In this document: positions 54,432 to 62,020 of the stretch, in pieces
Layout: the number at the start of each line of letters is the position of its first letter
Numbering within the stretch: position 1 is the stretch's first letter
Assembly: GCA_020073665.1 (NCBI GenBank)
Contig: JAIQEU010000006.1
Coordinates: 248,001-312,000, forward strand
Direction of reading: 5' to 3'
Length of the DNA stretch: 64,000 bases
Source of the DNA: Terriglobia bacterium
Lineage (GTDB): Bacteria; Acidobacteriota; Terriglobia; Terriglobales; Acidobacteriaceae
Notes under the pieces: model-generated
Told to the model about the DNA's origin: nothing
The model's database searches: none
The model's input: only the letters and a program-made list of their open reading frames with translations
Made by a program: the position numbers and the translations under genes

Positions 54432-54662
54432 GATGCTACGTCAATAAGCCAAGAACGTGCTCGACATTGCAACAAGTGAACTGCTGCGACGTAGCTAGGT
54501 TTTCGACGCTCGGTGGCTAAAGACTCGCTCGGGAATTGCAATTGCTTCTGCTGGACGACGAGGGTTGTAGCGTATGCGGAAATCACACCGCTCAGACAGA
54601 TAGTCTACTTTGCTCTGTACGAGCTGCTTATCCGAAAGACGGCAGCCTAGGTTTGCCCGGGT

Positions 54663-57302
54663 CTAAGTACTTCGCTCCTGCACTTGAGGTTGCGGTCCCC
54701 ACATTTTCCACATCTTCAATGCCTCAAACCACAGGACGCTAAACGCAGCCGCACCTGCACACGCCGCAAGGTCGACCGGATGGAGCACGGAGAAACGAAA
54801 CAGCTCCCGCAAGAAAGGCACGAAAATCACGGCCCCCAAGAAGCCGATGGTCCCTGCAATCACCCACCAAAGTGAGGGGTTGGGGGAGTGCAGCCTGGCC
54901 AGGATTGTCCTCGCCCACGAGCGGTTCGTGAAGATCAATGCCAGGTTCGCCATGACCAGCGTGGTGAAGGTCAGCGCTCGGGCCTCCGGTTCCCCTCGTC
55001 CGCTGTAATGCGCAATAGCAAACACCGCTAACACAACAGCCAGAACACTGAGGCCTTGCAAAATGCTGATGACAAAGGTCCGCCTGCCGAACAACGGTTC
55101 ATTAGCAGCGCGGGGAGGACGCCGCATCACGGTCGATTCCTCGCGCTCTGCCTCAAGCACAATGGAGCAAGCCGGGTCAATGATGAGGTGCAGGAAGGCC
55201 ACGTGGAACGGGAGCAGGATGAGAGGCCATTTCATCATCACCGGAATCAACGTCAAACCGATGATGGGGAGATGACTGGCCAAAGTGTAAGCAATCGCTT
55301 TCTTCAGGTTGTCGAAAATCCTCCGGCCCAGCCTGACGGCATGGACGATCGAGGAAAAATCATCATCAAGCAGCACCAGTGCGGCGGCTTCGCGGGCCAC
55401 ATCGGTACCACGGCTGCCCATGGCGATGCCGATATCCGCAGCTTTCAGTGCGGGAGCATCATTCACTCCGTCGCCTGTCATAGCTACGATCTCACCGTTC
55501 GCCTTGAACGCCCTCACGAGTCTCAACTTTTGCTCGGGAACAACCCGGGCAAAGACGTTAGTGGTGCGAACCCGCTGCCGAAGTTCGTCATCCTCCATCG
55601 AGTCGAGCTCGGGACCGGTGATGCATTGATCAGGATTTCTTAGTCCAATCTGTCGTCCGATGTTTGCGGCAGTTCCCGCGTAGTCCCCGGTGATTATGAC
55701 CACCTGGATGCCCGCTGAGTAGCATTCCTCGACAGCCTTCGCGACACTCGGACGGACCGGGTCCGCCAGACCCACCAGGCCAAGGAACTCGAAGTCGAAG
55801 TCGTGCTGTTTCTCGGGTAGCTGCGATTCCTGAAAGTAGGCTCTGGCCACGCCGAGCACTCGCAGTCCATCATTGGCCAATGAGGCGACCCGGGAGAAGA
55901 GCGCGTCCATCTGCTCAGGCTGGAGGTGGCACAGGTCGGCGATAGCTTCGGGTGCGCCCTTGGAAGCGATCACATAAGCCGGGCCAACTGCCGATCGCCA
56001 AACCTGCGACAGCGCAAGCAGCTTGGGGGAGAGTGGATATTGGCGGACCAGAAGCCAGTCGCCATGCAAGTGCTCTGTGTTCGCCAGTTTGGATTTCCCG
56101 AACTCGTTCAGAGCCCGTTCCATCGGGTCAAAGGGATCGCGATGGTTGGCCAGGATGCTGAATTCGATAAGGCTGTGAAATTTCTCCGGGAGCGAGGGAT
56201 CTGGGTCCTTGCCGGTGCGGTGAAATTCGCCATCCGCAAACAGGCTTTGGACGGACATCCGGTTCATGGTCACGGTGCCAGTCTTGTCCACACATAGGAC
56301 CGATGCCGAACCCAGGGTCTCCACCACTGGCACGCGCCGAGTAAGGACATGGCGCTTGGAAATGCGCCAGGCTCCCAGAGCCATGAAAATAGTCAAGACC
56401 ACCGGCAATTCGTTCGGCAGAATAGCCATCGCCAGCGTCAGACCTGACAAAACTCCGTCAAGCCAACTGCCGCGCGTGAGGCCGTGGAGCAGGACAACGA
56501 GTAGACAAAGCAGCCCGCCCACAATCGCCAGTATGCGGACCCAGCGGGCTGTTTCCTGCTGCAGGCGGGTTTTCTGGAGGTGTACCGACTGGAGTGCTTT
56601 GCCAATTTTGCCGATCTCAGTATGCAACCCGATCGCCTGCACAACTGCAACTCCACGGCCTTGCACCACCAGGCTGCCGGAGTAAACAAACGGCAGATCG
56701 TCTCCACCTGGACGGACGGCGTCGGACGGCGCTGCACTGGCAGCTTTCCGAACCGGCACTGATTCCCCGGTCAGCAATGACTCGTCACAAGACAGATTGA
56801 CGCAGGAGATGACGCGGGAATCAGCCGGGACTCGGTCTCCCTCCGAAAGAACAACAACATCGCCCTTCACGACTTCGCGGCCCGGAATGCGGACGGGTTT
56901 GCCGTCGCGGATCACCAGAGCACGCGGGCTCGAGAGATCTCGCAGGGCTTCCAGCGTGCGCTCGGTCTTATGCTCCTGGTAGAAGCTAATGCCAGTCACC
57001 ACCAACACAAAGCCCAACAGCATCAAGCCTTCCTGCATATCGCCCAGAAACAGGTAGACAGTTCCACAGGCGACGAGAAGCAGAAAGACGGGCTCTTTCA
57101 CTACGTCCCATGCGATCGCAGCGACGCTTCGAGGCTTGGACGAAGGCAGTTCATTCGGCCCATCGATCCGCAGAAGCTCTATTGCTTCTGCGGAGGACAA
57201 TCCGGCTGATCGGGCCCCATCTTCAAATTCGACCGTGGGGGAGCCAGCGCAGTTCTGATCGACGCGGGATAAGGTTGGTAATTGCACAGACGCAGTGTCC
57301 AT
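54663..57302 (-). CDS. P-type cation ATPase (P2-type, PacL/SERCA-like)
   Basis: A 879-residue ion pump. Phosphorylation motif CVDKTGTVTMN, ATP-binding ASKGAPEAIADL, phosphatase TGES in LTGESVPVRK and hinge MTGDGVNDAPALK are all present, with TM4 motif AILPNELPVVL in place of the classical PEGLP. Eight to ten helices follow the usual layout. A P2-type Ca/Mn-like cation efflux pump is likely, but the exact ion is not read from the sequence. It is the last gene of the stress-cluster operon, 26 bases downstream of rnk. Confidence 0.88.
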   Translation of the reverse strand: MDTASVQLPTLSRVDQNCAGSPTVEFEDGARSAGLSSAEAIELLRIDGPNELPSSKPRSVAAIAWDVVKEPVFLLLVACGTVYLFLGDMQEGLMLLGFVLVVTGISFYQEHKTERTLEALRDLSSPRALVIRDGKPVRIPGREVVKGDVVVLSEGDRVPADSRVISCVNLSCDESLLTGESVPVRKAASAAPSDAVRPGGDDLPFVYSGSLVVQGRGVAVVQAIGLHTEIGKIGKALQSVHLQKTRLQQETARWVRILAIVGGLLCLLVVLLHGLTRGSWLDGVLSGLTLAMAILPNELPVVLTIFMALGAWRISKRHVLTRRVPVVETLGSASVLCVDKTGTVTMNRMSVQSLFADGEFHRTGKDPDPSLPEKFHSLIEFSILANHRDPFDPMERALNEFGKSKLANTEHLHGDWLLVRQYPLSPKLLALSQVWRSAVGPAYVIASKGAPEAIADLCHLQPEQMDALFSRVASLANDGLRVLGVARAYFQESQLPEKQHDFDFEFLGLVGLADPVRPSVAKAVEECYSAGIQVVIITGDYAGTAANIGRQIGLRNPDQCITGPELDSMEDDELRQRVRTTNVFARVVPEQKLRLVRAFKANGEIVAMTGDGVNDAPALKAADIGIAMGSRGTDVAREAAALVLLDDDFSSIVHAVRLGRRIFDNLKKAIAYTLASHLPIIGLTLIPVMMKWPLILLPFHVAFLHLIIDPACSIVLEAEREESTVMRRPPRAANEPLFGRRTFVISILQGLSVLAVVLAVFAIAHYSGRGEPEARALTFTTLVMANLALIFTNRSWARTILARLHSPNPSLWWVIAGTIGFLGAVIFVPFLRELFRFSVLHPVDLAACAGAAAFSVLWFEALKMWKMWGPQPQVQERST

Positions 57303-57328
57303 GGCTGGGTGACCACTGATCGAACGAG

Positions 57329-57811
57329 TCAGGCGGCTAGACTGGTTTTTTGACTCCTTCGATGCAAAGGAACCTCCCGTCTGCGGGATCGGTCTGGCTG
57401 GACTCGCTTTCCTTCTATTTCAGGTCTATACAACACATGCTCGACTCTCAACCTTCTGGTCCTCCCAGGTGCCTGTATCTCGATGACGTCTCCCTGCCTT
57501 CGTCCGAGAAGCGCAATCCCCACCGGTGCGAGAACCGAAATCTGACCTCGAGAGATGTCTGCGTTCTCGGGAAACACCAGCGTGTACAACTCCTTCTGGT
57601 CCGTATCGAAATCCAGAACTCGGATACTGGAGTTCATCCTGATCACGTCTCTCGGAATGCTCCCTGGAGGCCGTACGTCTGCGCTCTCCAACGTTTGGTC
57701 CAGCCATTCGAGCTGCTGCTGGTCTCGAAAAAGAGAGTGCTTCAGAGCACGCACCAAACGGCTGAGCCTGTCCATATCGGCGTCCGTTACAACAATGGAG
57801 TGACCTTTCAT
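57329..57811 (-). CDS. rnk: Rnk-like nucleoside diphosphate kinase regulator / GreA-B-type C-terminal protein
   Basis: A 160-residue protein. The N-terminal helical hairpin (TDADMDRLSRLVRALKHSLF, RDQQQLEWLDQTLESADV) is short, as in Rnk, and the C-terminal domain resembles the FKBP-like domain of GreA/GreB (ELYTLVFPENADISRGQISV, LAPVGIALLGRRQGDVIEIQ). Rnk binds RNA polymerase near the secondary channel in other bacteria. It is the second-to-last gene of the stress cluster. The extra basic C-terminus (QPDRSRRREVPLHRRSQKT) is unusual and reads like added low-complexity. Confidence 0.85.
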   Translation of the reverse strand: MKGHSIVVTDADMDRLSRLVRALKHSLFRDQQQLEWLDQTLESADVRPPGSIPRDVIRMNSSIRVLDFDTDQKELYTLVFPENADISRGQISVLAPVGIALLGRRQGDVIEIQAPGRTRRLRVEHVLYRPEIEGKRVQPDRSRRREVPLHRRSQKTSLAA

Positions 57812-57848
57812 GATGAACCTCTTTCCGTTCCGCCCTTGTTAGAGTCGG

Positions 57849-58046
57849 CTATGCGGCCTTCGTCTTGTCAATCTCAGATTCAACCTTGCCTTGGGCTTTT
57901 TCCTGCAATGGGCGGTGTGCCGATTGAGCCAGGGGAAAGGTTTGCTTCTGCCTGGCCTCGTTTTGGCGAGAGTTGACTTCGAACCATATAAGCAGGGCCA
58001 CCACCCCCGCGCTCAGAACCAATACCAGGATCGTTTCCGGCTCCAT
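57849..58046 (-). CDS. Small single-helix membrane protein
   Basis: A 65-residue protein from the ATG at 58046 (MEPETILVLVLSAGVVALLI), with one transmembrane helix and a charged, helical C-terminal tail (PLQEKAQGKVESEIDKTKAA). A GAGG sequence precedes the ATG. The longer open frame to 58091 lacks a credible start and overlaps the UspA gene. It is co-oriented with its neighbours and separated from rnk by only 37 bases, so it is most likely part of the same transcript. Function unknown. Confidence 0.6.
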   Translation of the reverse strand: MEPETILVLVLSAGVVALLIWFEVNSRQNEARQKQTFPLAQSAHRPLQEKAQGKVESEIDKTKAA

Positions 58047-58065
58047 AAAAGACACCTCGCTCTTG

Positions 58066-58974
58066 TTAGTCGTTCTCTGGTTTCTGCCCATCGCCGACGG
58101 TCAGTACCGGACACTCGGCGAGAGACACAACTGTATGCGCGATCGACCCAAAATGGCTTGCAGCCTGGGCGAAGGCTCCCGCTCCACGCACTCCCATGAC
58201 AATGAGGTCCGCTGACAATTCAGCCGCAATACCCAGAATGCGTTTTTCCGCCAACCCGATTTCCACTATCACCTCCGGTTCGCAGGGAAGGTCAGTGTCG
58301 AGCGGAATCAGTTCACGCAGGCGCTGCTCGCTCAGCTGCAGTGCAAGGTGGGGCGAATTTCCAAGGACTCCTTCGACCACGTGCAGCACGGCGAGATGTG
58401 CCTGGTACTCACGGGCCAGGGAGAACGCATAGTCTGCCGCGCGCAACGACCCTGGCGAAAAATCGGTAGCATAAACAACGCGCTGAAATCCCGATGCCTC
58501 TACCAACGCGCGCGGTCCAACAGCCAGAACTGGACGAGGCATCTCTCGAATGATTTCCTCAGCTATCGAACCCAGGAGCACTTTGCCCAGCCCTGTGCGA
58601 CTGGTTGTGCCGACCACCACCAGGTCAACCGCGCATTGCTGGACAAATTGCGCGAGCACCTGGGAAACGTCTCCCTCACCCACAAGTACTTCGCAGGCGC
58701 CACCACGGCTCTGGATCGGTGCCGCCAGCTGGCTCAGCTTGTATTCTGCGTAGTCTCGGGTCTCCCTTAATATCCGCTCGATCGACTCGGGACGGGCAAG
58801 AACGGATACCTCCGCAGGAATCACGTGTGCCGCGTAGAGTTTCGCCCCATAGTGATCGGCTAGGGAGAGCGCAAATGGCAAGGCACGGTTCGCAGAAACA
58901 GCGAAATCGGTCGCGAGTAGAATGTTCTTTAACGCTATCCGGTGCTTGAGATTCTTTGGTGCCGAGGTTGCCAT
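58066..58974 (-). CDS. Tandem UspA-family universal stress protein
   Basis: A 302-residue protein from ATG 58974 (AAGGTG nearby). It consists of two fused UspA domains. The first is KNILLATDFAVSANRALPFA with VDLVVVGTTSRTGLGKVLLG, the second QRVVYATDFSPGSLRAADYA with DLIVMGVRGAGAFAQAASHF. The glycine-rich nucleotide-binding loop GxxGxG(S/A) is present as TGLGKVLLGSIAEEI in the first domain, less clearly in the second, suggesting that mainly the first domain binds ATP. Usp proteins accumulate in stress and anaerobic survival. It overlaps the preceding Cys-rich gene by 40 bases. Confidence 0.9.
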   Translation of the reverse strand: MATSAPKNLKHRIALKNILLATDFAVSANRALPFALSLADHYGAKLYAAHVIPAEVSVLARPESIERILRETRDYAEYKLSQLAAPIQSRGGACEVLVGEGDVSQVLAQFVQQCAVDLVVVGTTSRTGLGKVLLGSIAEEIIREMPRPVLAVGPRALVEASGFQRVVYATDFSPGSLRAADYAFSLAREYQAHLAVLHVVEGVLGNSPHLALQLSEQRLRELIPLDTDLPCEPEVIVEIGLAEKRILGIAAELSADLIVMGVRGAGAFAQAASHFGSIAHTVVSLAECPVLTVGDGQKPEND

Positions 58975-59282
58975 CTCACACCTTCCCTTGCCGAGAACTG
59001 CTCCGGCTGGTGCATGGGGGCGTTCTCGACAGATGCCGCGAATGAGGCAATAGAGTGGGGCAGCGGTCGCGTCGTCACCCCCATCCCCTTTTCCCAGATG
59101 AGCGTCATCTTTGAGGCACACGAGCCACAAAGCCAGAAATCCTCGATCCGCCGGTAAGTTTCCCTGCCTGATTTGACACCGGCCAATGTGGAGGGAACGC
59201 TCAGCTCGAACCGGAACAGTTTCCCTTCACGAAAATAGCGGAACGGAGTGCCACACTCTGGGTTTGCACATTTTCTTACCAC
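58935..59282 (-). CDS. Small Cys-rich protein, zinc-ribbon-like, of a family common in Acidobacteriota
   Basis: A 115-residue protein. A zinc-ribbon-like set is visible: MVRKCANPECGTPFRYFREG and FWLCGSCASKMTLIWEKGMG with two CxxC-type pairs. The starting phrase VRKCANPECxTPFRY is one I recall from many soil Acidobacteriota. The second half (PLPHSIASFAASVENAPMHQ) is variable. It overlaps the UspA gene by 40 bases and precedes it on the strand, so translational coupling is likely. Function unknown, metal-binding inferred. Confidence 0.7.
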   Translation of the reverse strand: MVRKCANPECGTPFRYFREGKLFRFELSVPSTLAGVKSGRETYRRIEDFWLCGSCASKMTLIWEKGMGVTTRPLPHSIASFAASVENAPMHQPEQFSAREGVRWQPRHQRISSTG

Positions 59283-59300
59283 AATTCACCTCGACATCGT

Positions 59301-59582
59301 TTACGCCTCGCTGATCATGGCGAAGGCCGAGGAATCGGATCTACCTGCTCGAAGCAGTTGCACCATGCAAGGTCCGGCTGCTTCGGGGGTGATGACGCCA
59401 GCGCCTACAGCGTCCTCGAGGAGTGCCATTGCGTTATCTCTGCGCTGGGCAAGCATGTCTCGTGCCAGCCGACGCAGCTCAGGATCGGCGGAGGCGAGAG
59501 CTTCGACCAAATCCCAGCCCGCTTCGGGATCGGCGGTTTTCCGCCAGACGATTCCGCAAGCCAGCATGTAATCGGCATCCAT
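59301..59582 (-). CDS. Small helical protein of unknown function
   Basis: A 93-residue frame from the ATG at 59582 (MDADYMLACGIVWRKTADPE) preceded by GGGAGG, which decides the start over the longer frame to 59693. The sequence is rich in Ala, Asp and Glu with predicted helices (AGWDLVEALASADPELRRLA, AQRRDNAMALLEDAVGAGVI). It could be an all-helical HEAT-like fragment. No name. It is located 18 bases upstream of the Cys-rich gene in the stress operon. Confidence 0.6.
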   Translation of the reverse strand: MDADYMLACGIVWRKTADPEAGWDLVEALASADPELRRLARDMLAQRRDNAMALLEDAVGAGVITPEAAGPCMVQLLRAGRSDSSAFAMISEA

Positions 59583-59655
59583 GGCACTACCTCCCTTTGT
59601 TCGCGTACGAATCACGGCTTCATGCTCGGTGCGTCCCAATCCTCCGGAACTCGTG

Positions 59656-59802
59656 TTACTCCAAAAGGACGACTCCCAGATACAGTCCTCCAAACAGGAG
59701 CACCGAGAGAAGCACTACGGCTGCCAAGCGAATCACCCGCTCAATCTTCGTGGGCCTGTCGCCTTGGGTGTTCGCGATTTCTTCGTCCAAATCGTTGAAC
59801 AT
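59656..59802 (-). CDS. Tiny single-helix membrane protein
   Basis: A 48-residue protein starting at ATG 59802 (MFNDLDEEIANTQGDRPTKI), seven to nine bases after GGAGAAG, and with one helix IRLAAVVLLSVLLFGGLYLG. Another ATG at 59817 lacks a ribosome-binding site. It is transcribed with the operon between a receiver-domain gene and the helical gene. Function unknown. Confidence 0.55.
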   Translation of the reverse strand: MFNDLDEEIANTQGDRPTKIERVIRLAAVVLLSVLLFGGLYLGVVLLE

Positions 59803-59852
59803 AACTTTCTTCTCCATCGAGTGCTGCACTATCCTCGTTGAGTCAGGTCGAA

Positions 59853-60248
59853 TCAAGCCACAAGAGCACTTTTCTTAGCGCTCGCCAGGCACCCGCTGAC
59901 CACCTCGACGACATGGCGGTACGCGTACTTGCACACGACGTCGGCGGCGCCCAATGATTCGAAAGCAGCGAAGGTCGTTATTTCGGGTGCACTCGGCTGC
60001 ATGACAATACAAGGGGGGCGCACGCCTTTTCGCCGCAGTGCTTTCAGTATCTCCTCGCACTCGGCATCCGGCAGGTATTCGTTCACCAAGACCAGGTCAA
60101 AAGCTTCTGAATCGAGAAGGCGTAATGCATCCCCGGCTGTCCACACCGTTCTGGTGTCAAACCCCTCGTCTTCCAACATCTTCTCGAGGGTGATAAGAAC
60201 GTCCTCATGGCAATCGGCAATCAGAACTCTCTTCTTTGCCGTTTTCAT
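59853..60248 (-). CDS. Stand-alone receiver-domain protein with Asn at the phosphorylation site
   Basis: 131 residues from ATG 60248 after CAGGAGATCGAGGCC. The sequence fits a CheY-like receiver: KKRVLIADCHEDVLITLEKM (acidic residues at the N-terminal beta strand), FDLVLVNEYLPDAECEEILK, CIVMQPSAPEITTFAAFESL, ADVVCKYAYRHVVEVVSGCL with the conserved Lys in VCK. The usual phospho-acceptor Asp is replaced by Asn56 (VLVNEYLP). Such degenerate receivers do not take a phosphate by the standard route and often act as constitutive or ligand-switched partners. It is in the middle of a stress operon. Confidence 0.8.
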   Translation of the reverse strand: MKTAKKRVLIADCHEDVLITLEKMLEDEGFDTRTVWTAGDALRLLDSEAFDLVLVNEYLPDAECEEILKALRRKGVRPPCIVMQPSAPEITTFAAFESLGAADVVCKYAYRHVVEVVSGCLASAKKSALVA

Positions 60249-60297
60249 GGCCTCGATCTCCTGAGCGCTGGCGGGCCACAACCAGAGCCTGTTGTTC

Positions 60298-60639
60298 CTA
60301 CGACAGCAGTTGAGCGATTCTCATCGCCGAACTACTTCCGCGAGGTCGCTTGAGCCTTCTTCCGATATACCGGCCCGCCTTGTCAGCTACGCGGTCAATC
60401 GCAACGTAGACATTCGAATCCCGATCCTCCATGACCACAGTGATCGCGGGGGCTAACAGAATGGCCACACGGCAGCCTTTATCGATGTGGCCCCGAGGTC
60501 CGTTCAACTCTCCGACGCGAACCAGAACCCTCTTGATTCGTCGTGCGAAGCGTCCAAGTGCGAAGCCGAGCCGCCGCTCAATGTGCCCACGTAGCGTCTC
60601 GGTGATGAAGACGGCTCTTCCACGAATCTCGAATTGCAT
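60298..60639 (-). CDS. hpf: Ribosome hibernation promoting factor-like protein (HPF/YfiA)
   Basis: A 113-residue protein of the HPF/YfiA fold, which binds the 30S decoding region and idles ribosomes in stationary phase. Seen: an N-terminal beta strand (MQFEIRGRAVFITETLRGHI), the helix RRLGFALGRFARRIKRVLVR, and a long helix near the end (DSNVYVAIDRVADKAGRYIG) followed by basic RRLKRPRG. The lack of the long C-terminal extension makes it a short HPF. It is the second gene of the minus-strand stress cluster, with the second copy of a 52-bp repeat upstream. Confidence 0.8.
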   Translation of the reverse strand: MQFEIRGRAVFITETLRGHIERRLGFALGRFARRIKRVLVRVGELNGPRGHIDKGCRVAILLAPAITVVMEDRDSNVYVAIDRVADKAGRYIGRRLKRPRGSSSAMRIAQLLS

Positions 60640-60813
60640 CTCAGCCCCCTTAAGTCACGAATTGCCAGCCACGGCCGGTTTTACCTGCAGACGGTTAAAT
60701 CGCCCGCCCTGGTACCGGTGTCGGTGCATTGTCCATAGCCGTGACTTCGGAGTCGGGAATGTGAAGTCCGCCGTGGCTTGCATCCATGCTCATTCCTAGA
60801 CCTTTCGTGACAC

Positions 60814-60866
60814 ATAGAGAAGTAGAAAGTTTAAGCTCTATCTGTAGGTTTTATGAAAGTTTGGGA
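60814..60866. promoter_or_regulatory. Direct repeat copy 1, upstream of hpf
   Basis: The block ATAGAGAAGTAGAAAGTTTA then AGCTCTATCTGTAGGTTTTA and TGAAAGTTTGGGA (60814-60866) matches 61957-62009 at about 43 of 52 positions. It lies between the M48 gene's stop and the hpf start, so it is upstream of hpf on the minus strand. It may be a shared operator or promoter. Confidence 0.6.
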
Positions 60867-60867
60867 G

Positions 60868-61902
60868 CTACTTCTCCCGACGTTTGAGCGTTGGTCGATC
60901 TTCGTCGGCGTCAGCTTTGTCCGCCGTTTTCGGCGTGCGGCGTAAACTGGGCTTCGACTCCTGCTTCTTCTCTGTTATCTGGCGCCGGTTCTCGAGCATG
61001 GCAAGGCGCGCCCTCACATCGTCAAACTCCGACCTGGTGACCACGTACTCCGAACGCGGTGGAAGCTTGGTATCGATTTGCTTCTGGGTATTTGCAATCC
61101 GGCTCGCCATGGGCGGATGGGAAGCAAACACCTTCGACAAGGTTCCTGGCTTCTGTTTCTCTTTCGCCTGGACCTTCTCGAAAAAGGACATGAATGATTG
61201 CGGGTCGTACCCGGTCTTGTACATGTACTGCAGTCCCAGATAATCGGCCTCCTCCTCAAATCCACGAGAAAATTTGAGAAAGCTTATCGGCAGGCCGATG
61301 CCGGCAGCCGAGCGAGCGGCATATCCCACACCACCGCCCACGAAGATGAGGGGAATCGAAGCGATGTTGGCGAAGTTGGCCCGAGTCATTTGCCGAGTGG
61401 CGTGGCGGGCAGCCACGTGAGCGACCTCATGCGCCATGACCCCGGCTAGCTCTGCTTCTTCATCCGCAGCCATCAGCAGCCCCGAGTGCACGTATAAGAA
61501 GCCGCCGGGCAACGCGAAGGCGTTGATCTCGCTGGCGTCAATCACCTTGATGGTGAAGGGCACCTTGGAATCAGAGTTTCGAACGACGTTCTGCCCAATC
61601 CGGTTTACGTATTCGGTGATGACGGGGTCCCGAACCAGTTTCACGCTGGAGTCGATCATCTGGGCATACGCCTTCCCCATGCGGATCTCTCCCTCCAGCG
61701 AATACCAGTTCCCTAGCCCCCTGCCCCCGATGTCACGATTGCCGATGGCGTCAATGTCATCCTTGCCGCCTTCCTTGACCCGTGGCTGCCGCGTAGTCTG
61801 CGGCGTCTCCTCCGTGGAACGGGTTAGGTCTGCGGCGTGAATCGGGAGAATCACCCAGAGCAGGGCAGCCAGTGCAAGTAATCTCGAGGCGCGGTGTTCC
61901 AT
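60868..61902 (-). CDS. M48-family metalloprotease (exported)
   Basis: A 344-residue zinc protease. The signal peptide is LLALAALLWVILPIHAADLT. The M48 domain carries HEVAHVAARHATRQ (zinc motif HEVAH) with the third ligand in GFEEEADYLGLQYM (EEEAD) and the following KVFASHPPMASRIA motif seen in HtpX/LoiP-like proteases. The hydrophobic GIGLPISFLKF region may be membrane-associated. It is preceded by one copy of a 52-bp repeat and followed by another. Its C-terminus is basic and low-complexity. Confidence 0.88.
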   Translation of the reverse strand: MEHRASRLLALAALLWVILPIHAADLTRSTEETPQTTRQPRVKEGGKDDIDAIGNRDIGGRGLGNWYSLEGEIRMGKAYAQMIDSSVKLVRDPVITEYVNRIGQNVVRNSDSKVPFTIKVIDASEINAFALPGGFLYVHSGLLMAADEEAELAGVMAHEVAHVAARHATRQMTRANFANIASIPLIFVGGGVGYAARSAAGIGLPISFLKFSRGFEEEADYLGLQYMYKTGYDPQSFMSFFEKVQAKEKQKPGTLSKVFASHPPMASRIANTQKQIDTKLPPRSEYVVTRSEFDDVRARLAMLENRRQITEKKQESKPSLRRTPKTADKADADEDRPTLKRREK

Positions 61903-61956
61903 AGTGCCCCTCTTGCCTTTGTGAGATCACTTCACTCATAAACCTGGAGCCGTGCA

Positions 61957-62009
61957 TTAGAAAAGTAGAAAGTTTAAGATGTATTAGTAGGTTTTATAAA
62001 AGCCTGGGG
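61957..62009. promoter_or_regulatory. Direct repeat copy 2, between LysR gene and M48 gene
   Basis: TTAGAAAAGTAGAAAGTTTA then AGATGTATTAGTAGGTTTTA and TAAAAGCCTGGGG is the second copy of the block at 60814. It is in the divergent gap between the M48 gene (minus, start 61902) and the LysR gene (plus, start 62021). It includes the palindrome TTTTATAAAA. This is a typical place for a LysR-type operator. Confidence 0.65.
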
Positions 62010-62020
62010 GTTCCCCTGCT

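Larger units (their letters stand above)
46157..54450. mobile_element. Putative decayed genomic island inserted at tRNA-Lys
   Basis: Inferred from the abrupt end of a tRNA gene on the left, replication-like genes at the start, a serine-recombinase remnant, one frameshifted gene, an A+T-richer Ntn-hydrolase gene, an IS1595-type transposase, and three palindromic repeats. All the genes here look accessory, while the flanking genes are ordinary chromosomal ones. The right boundary is only a guess, set at the last palindrome before the P-type ATPase block. No intact integrase and no right-hand att site were found. Confidence 0.45.
54214..54662. other. 449-bp intergenic region at the end of the island-like stretch
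   Basis: It holds the beta-helix terminator hairpin (54315-54335) and palindromic repeat copy C (54384-54431). No supported gene: the remaining frames are short, without ribosome-binding sites or recognisable domains. The P-type ATPase gene converges from the right. Confidence 0.5.
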
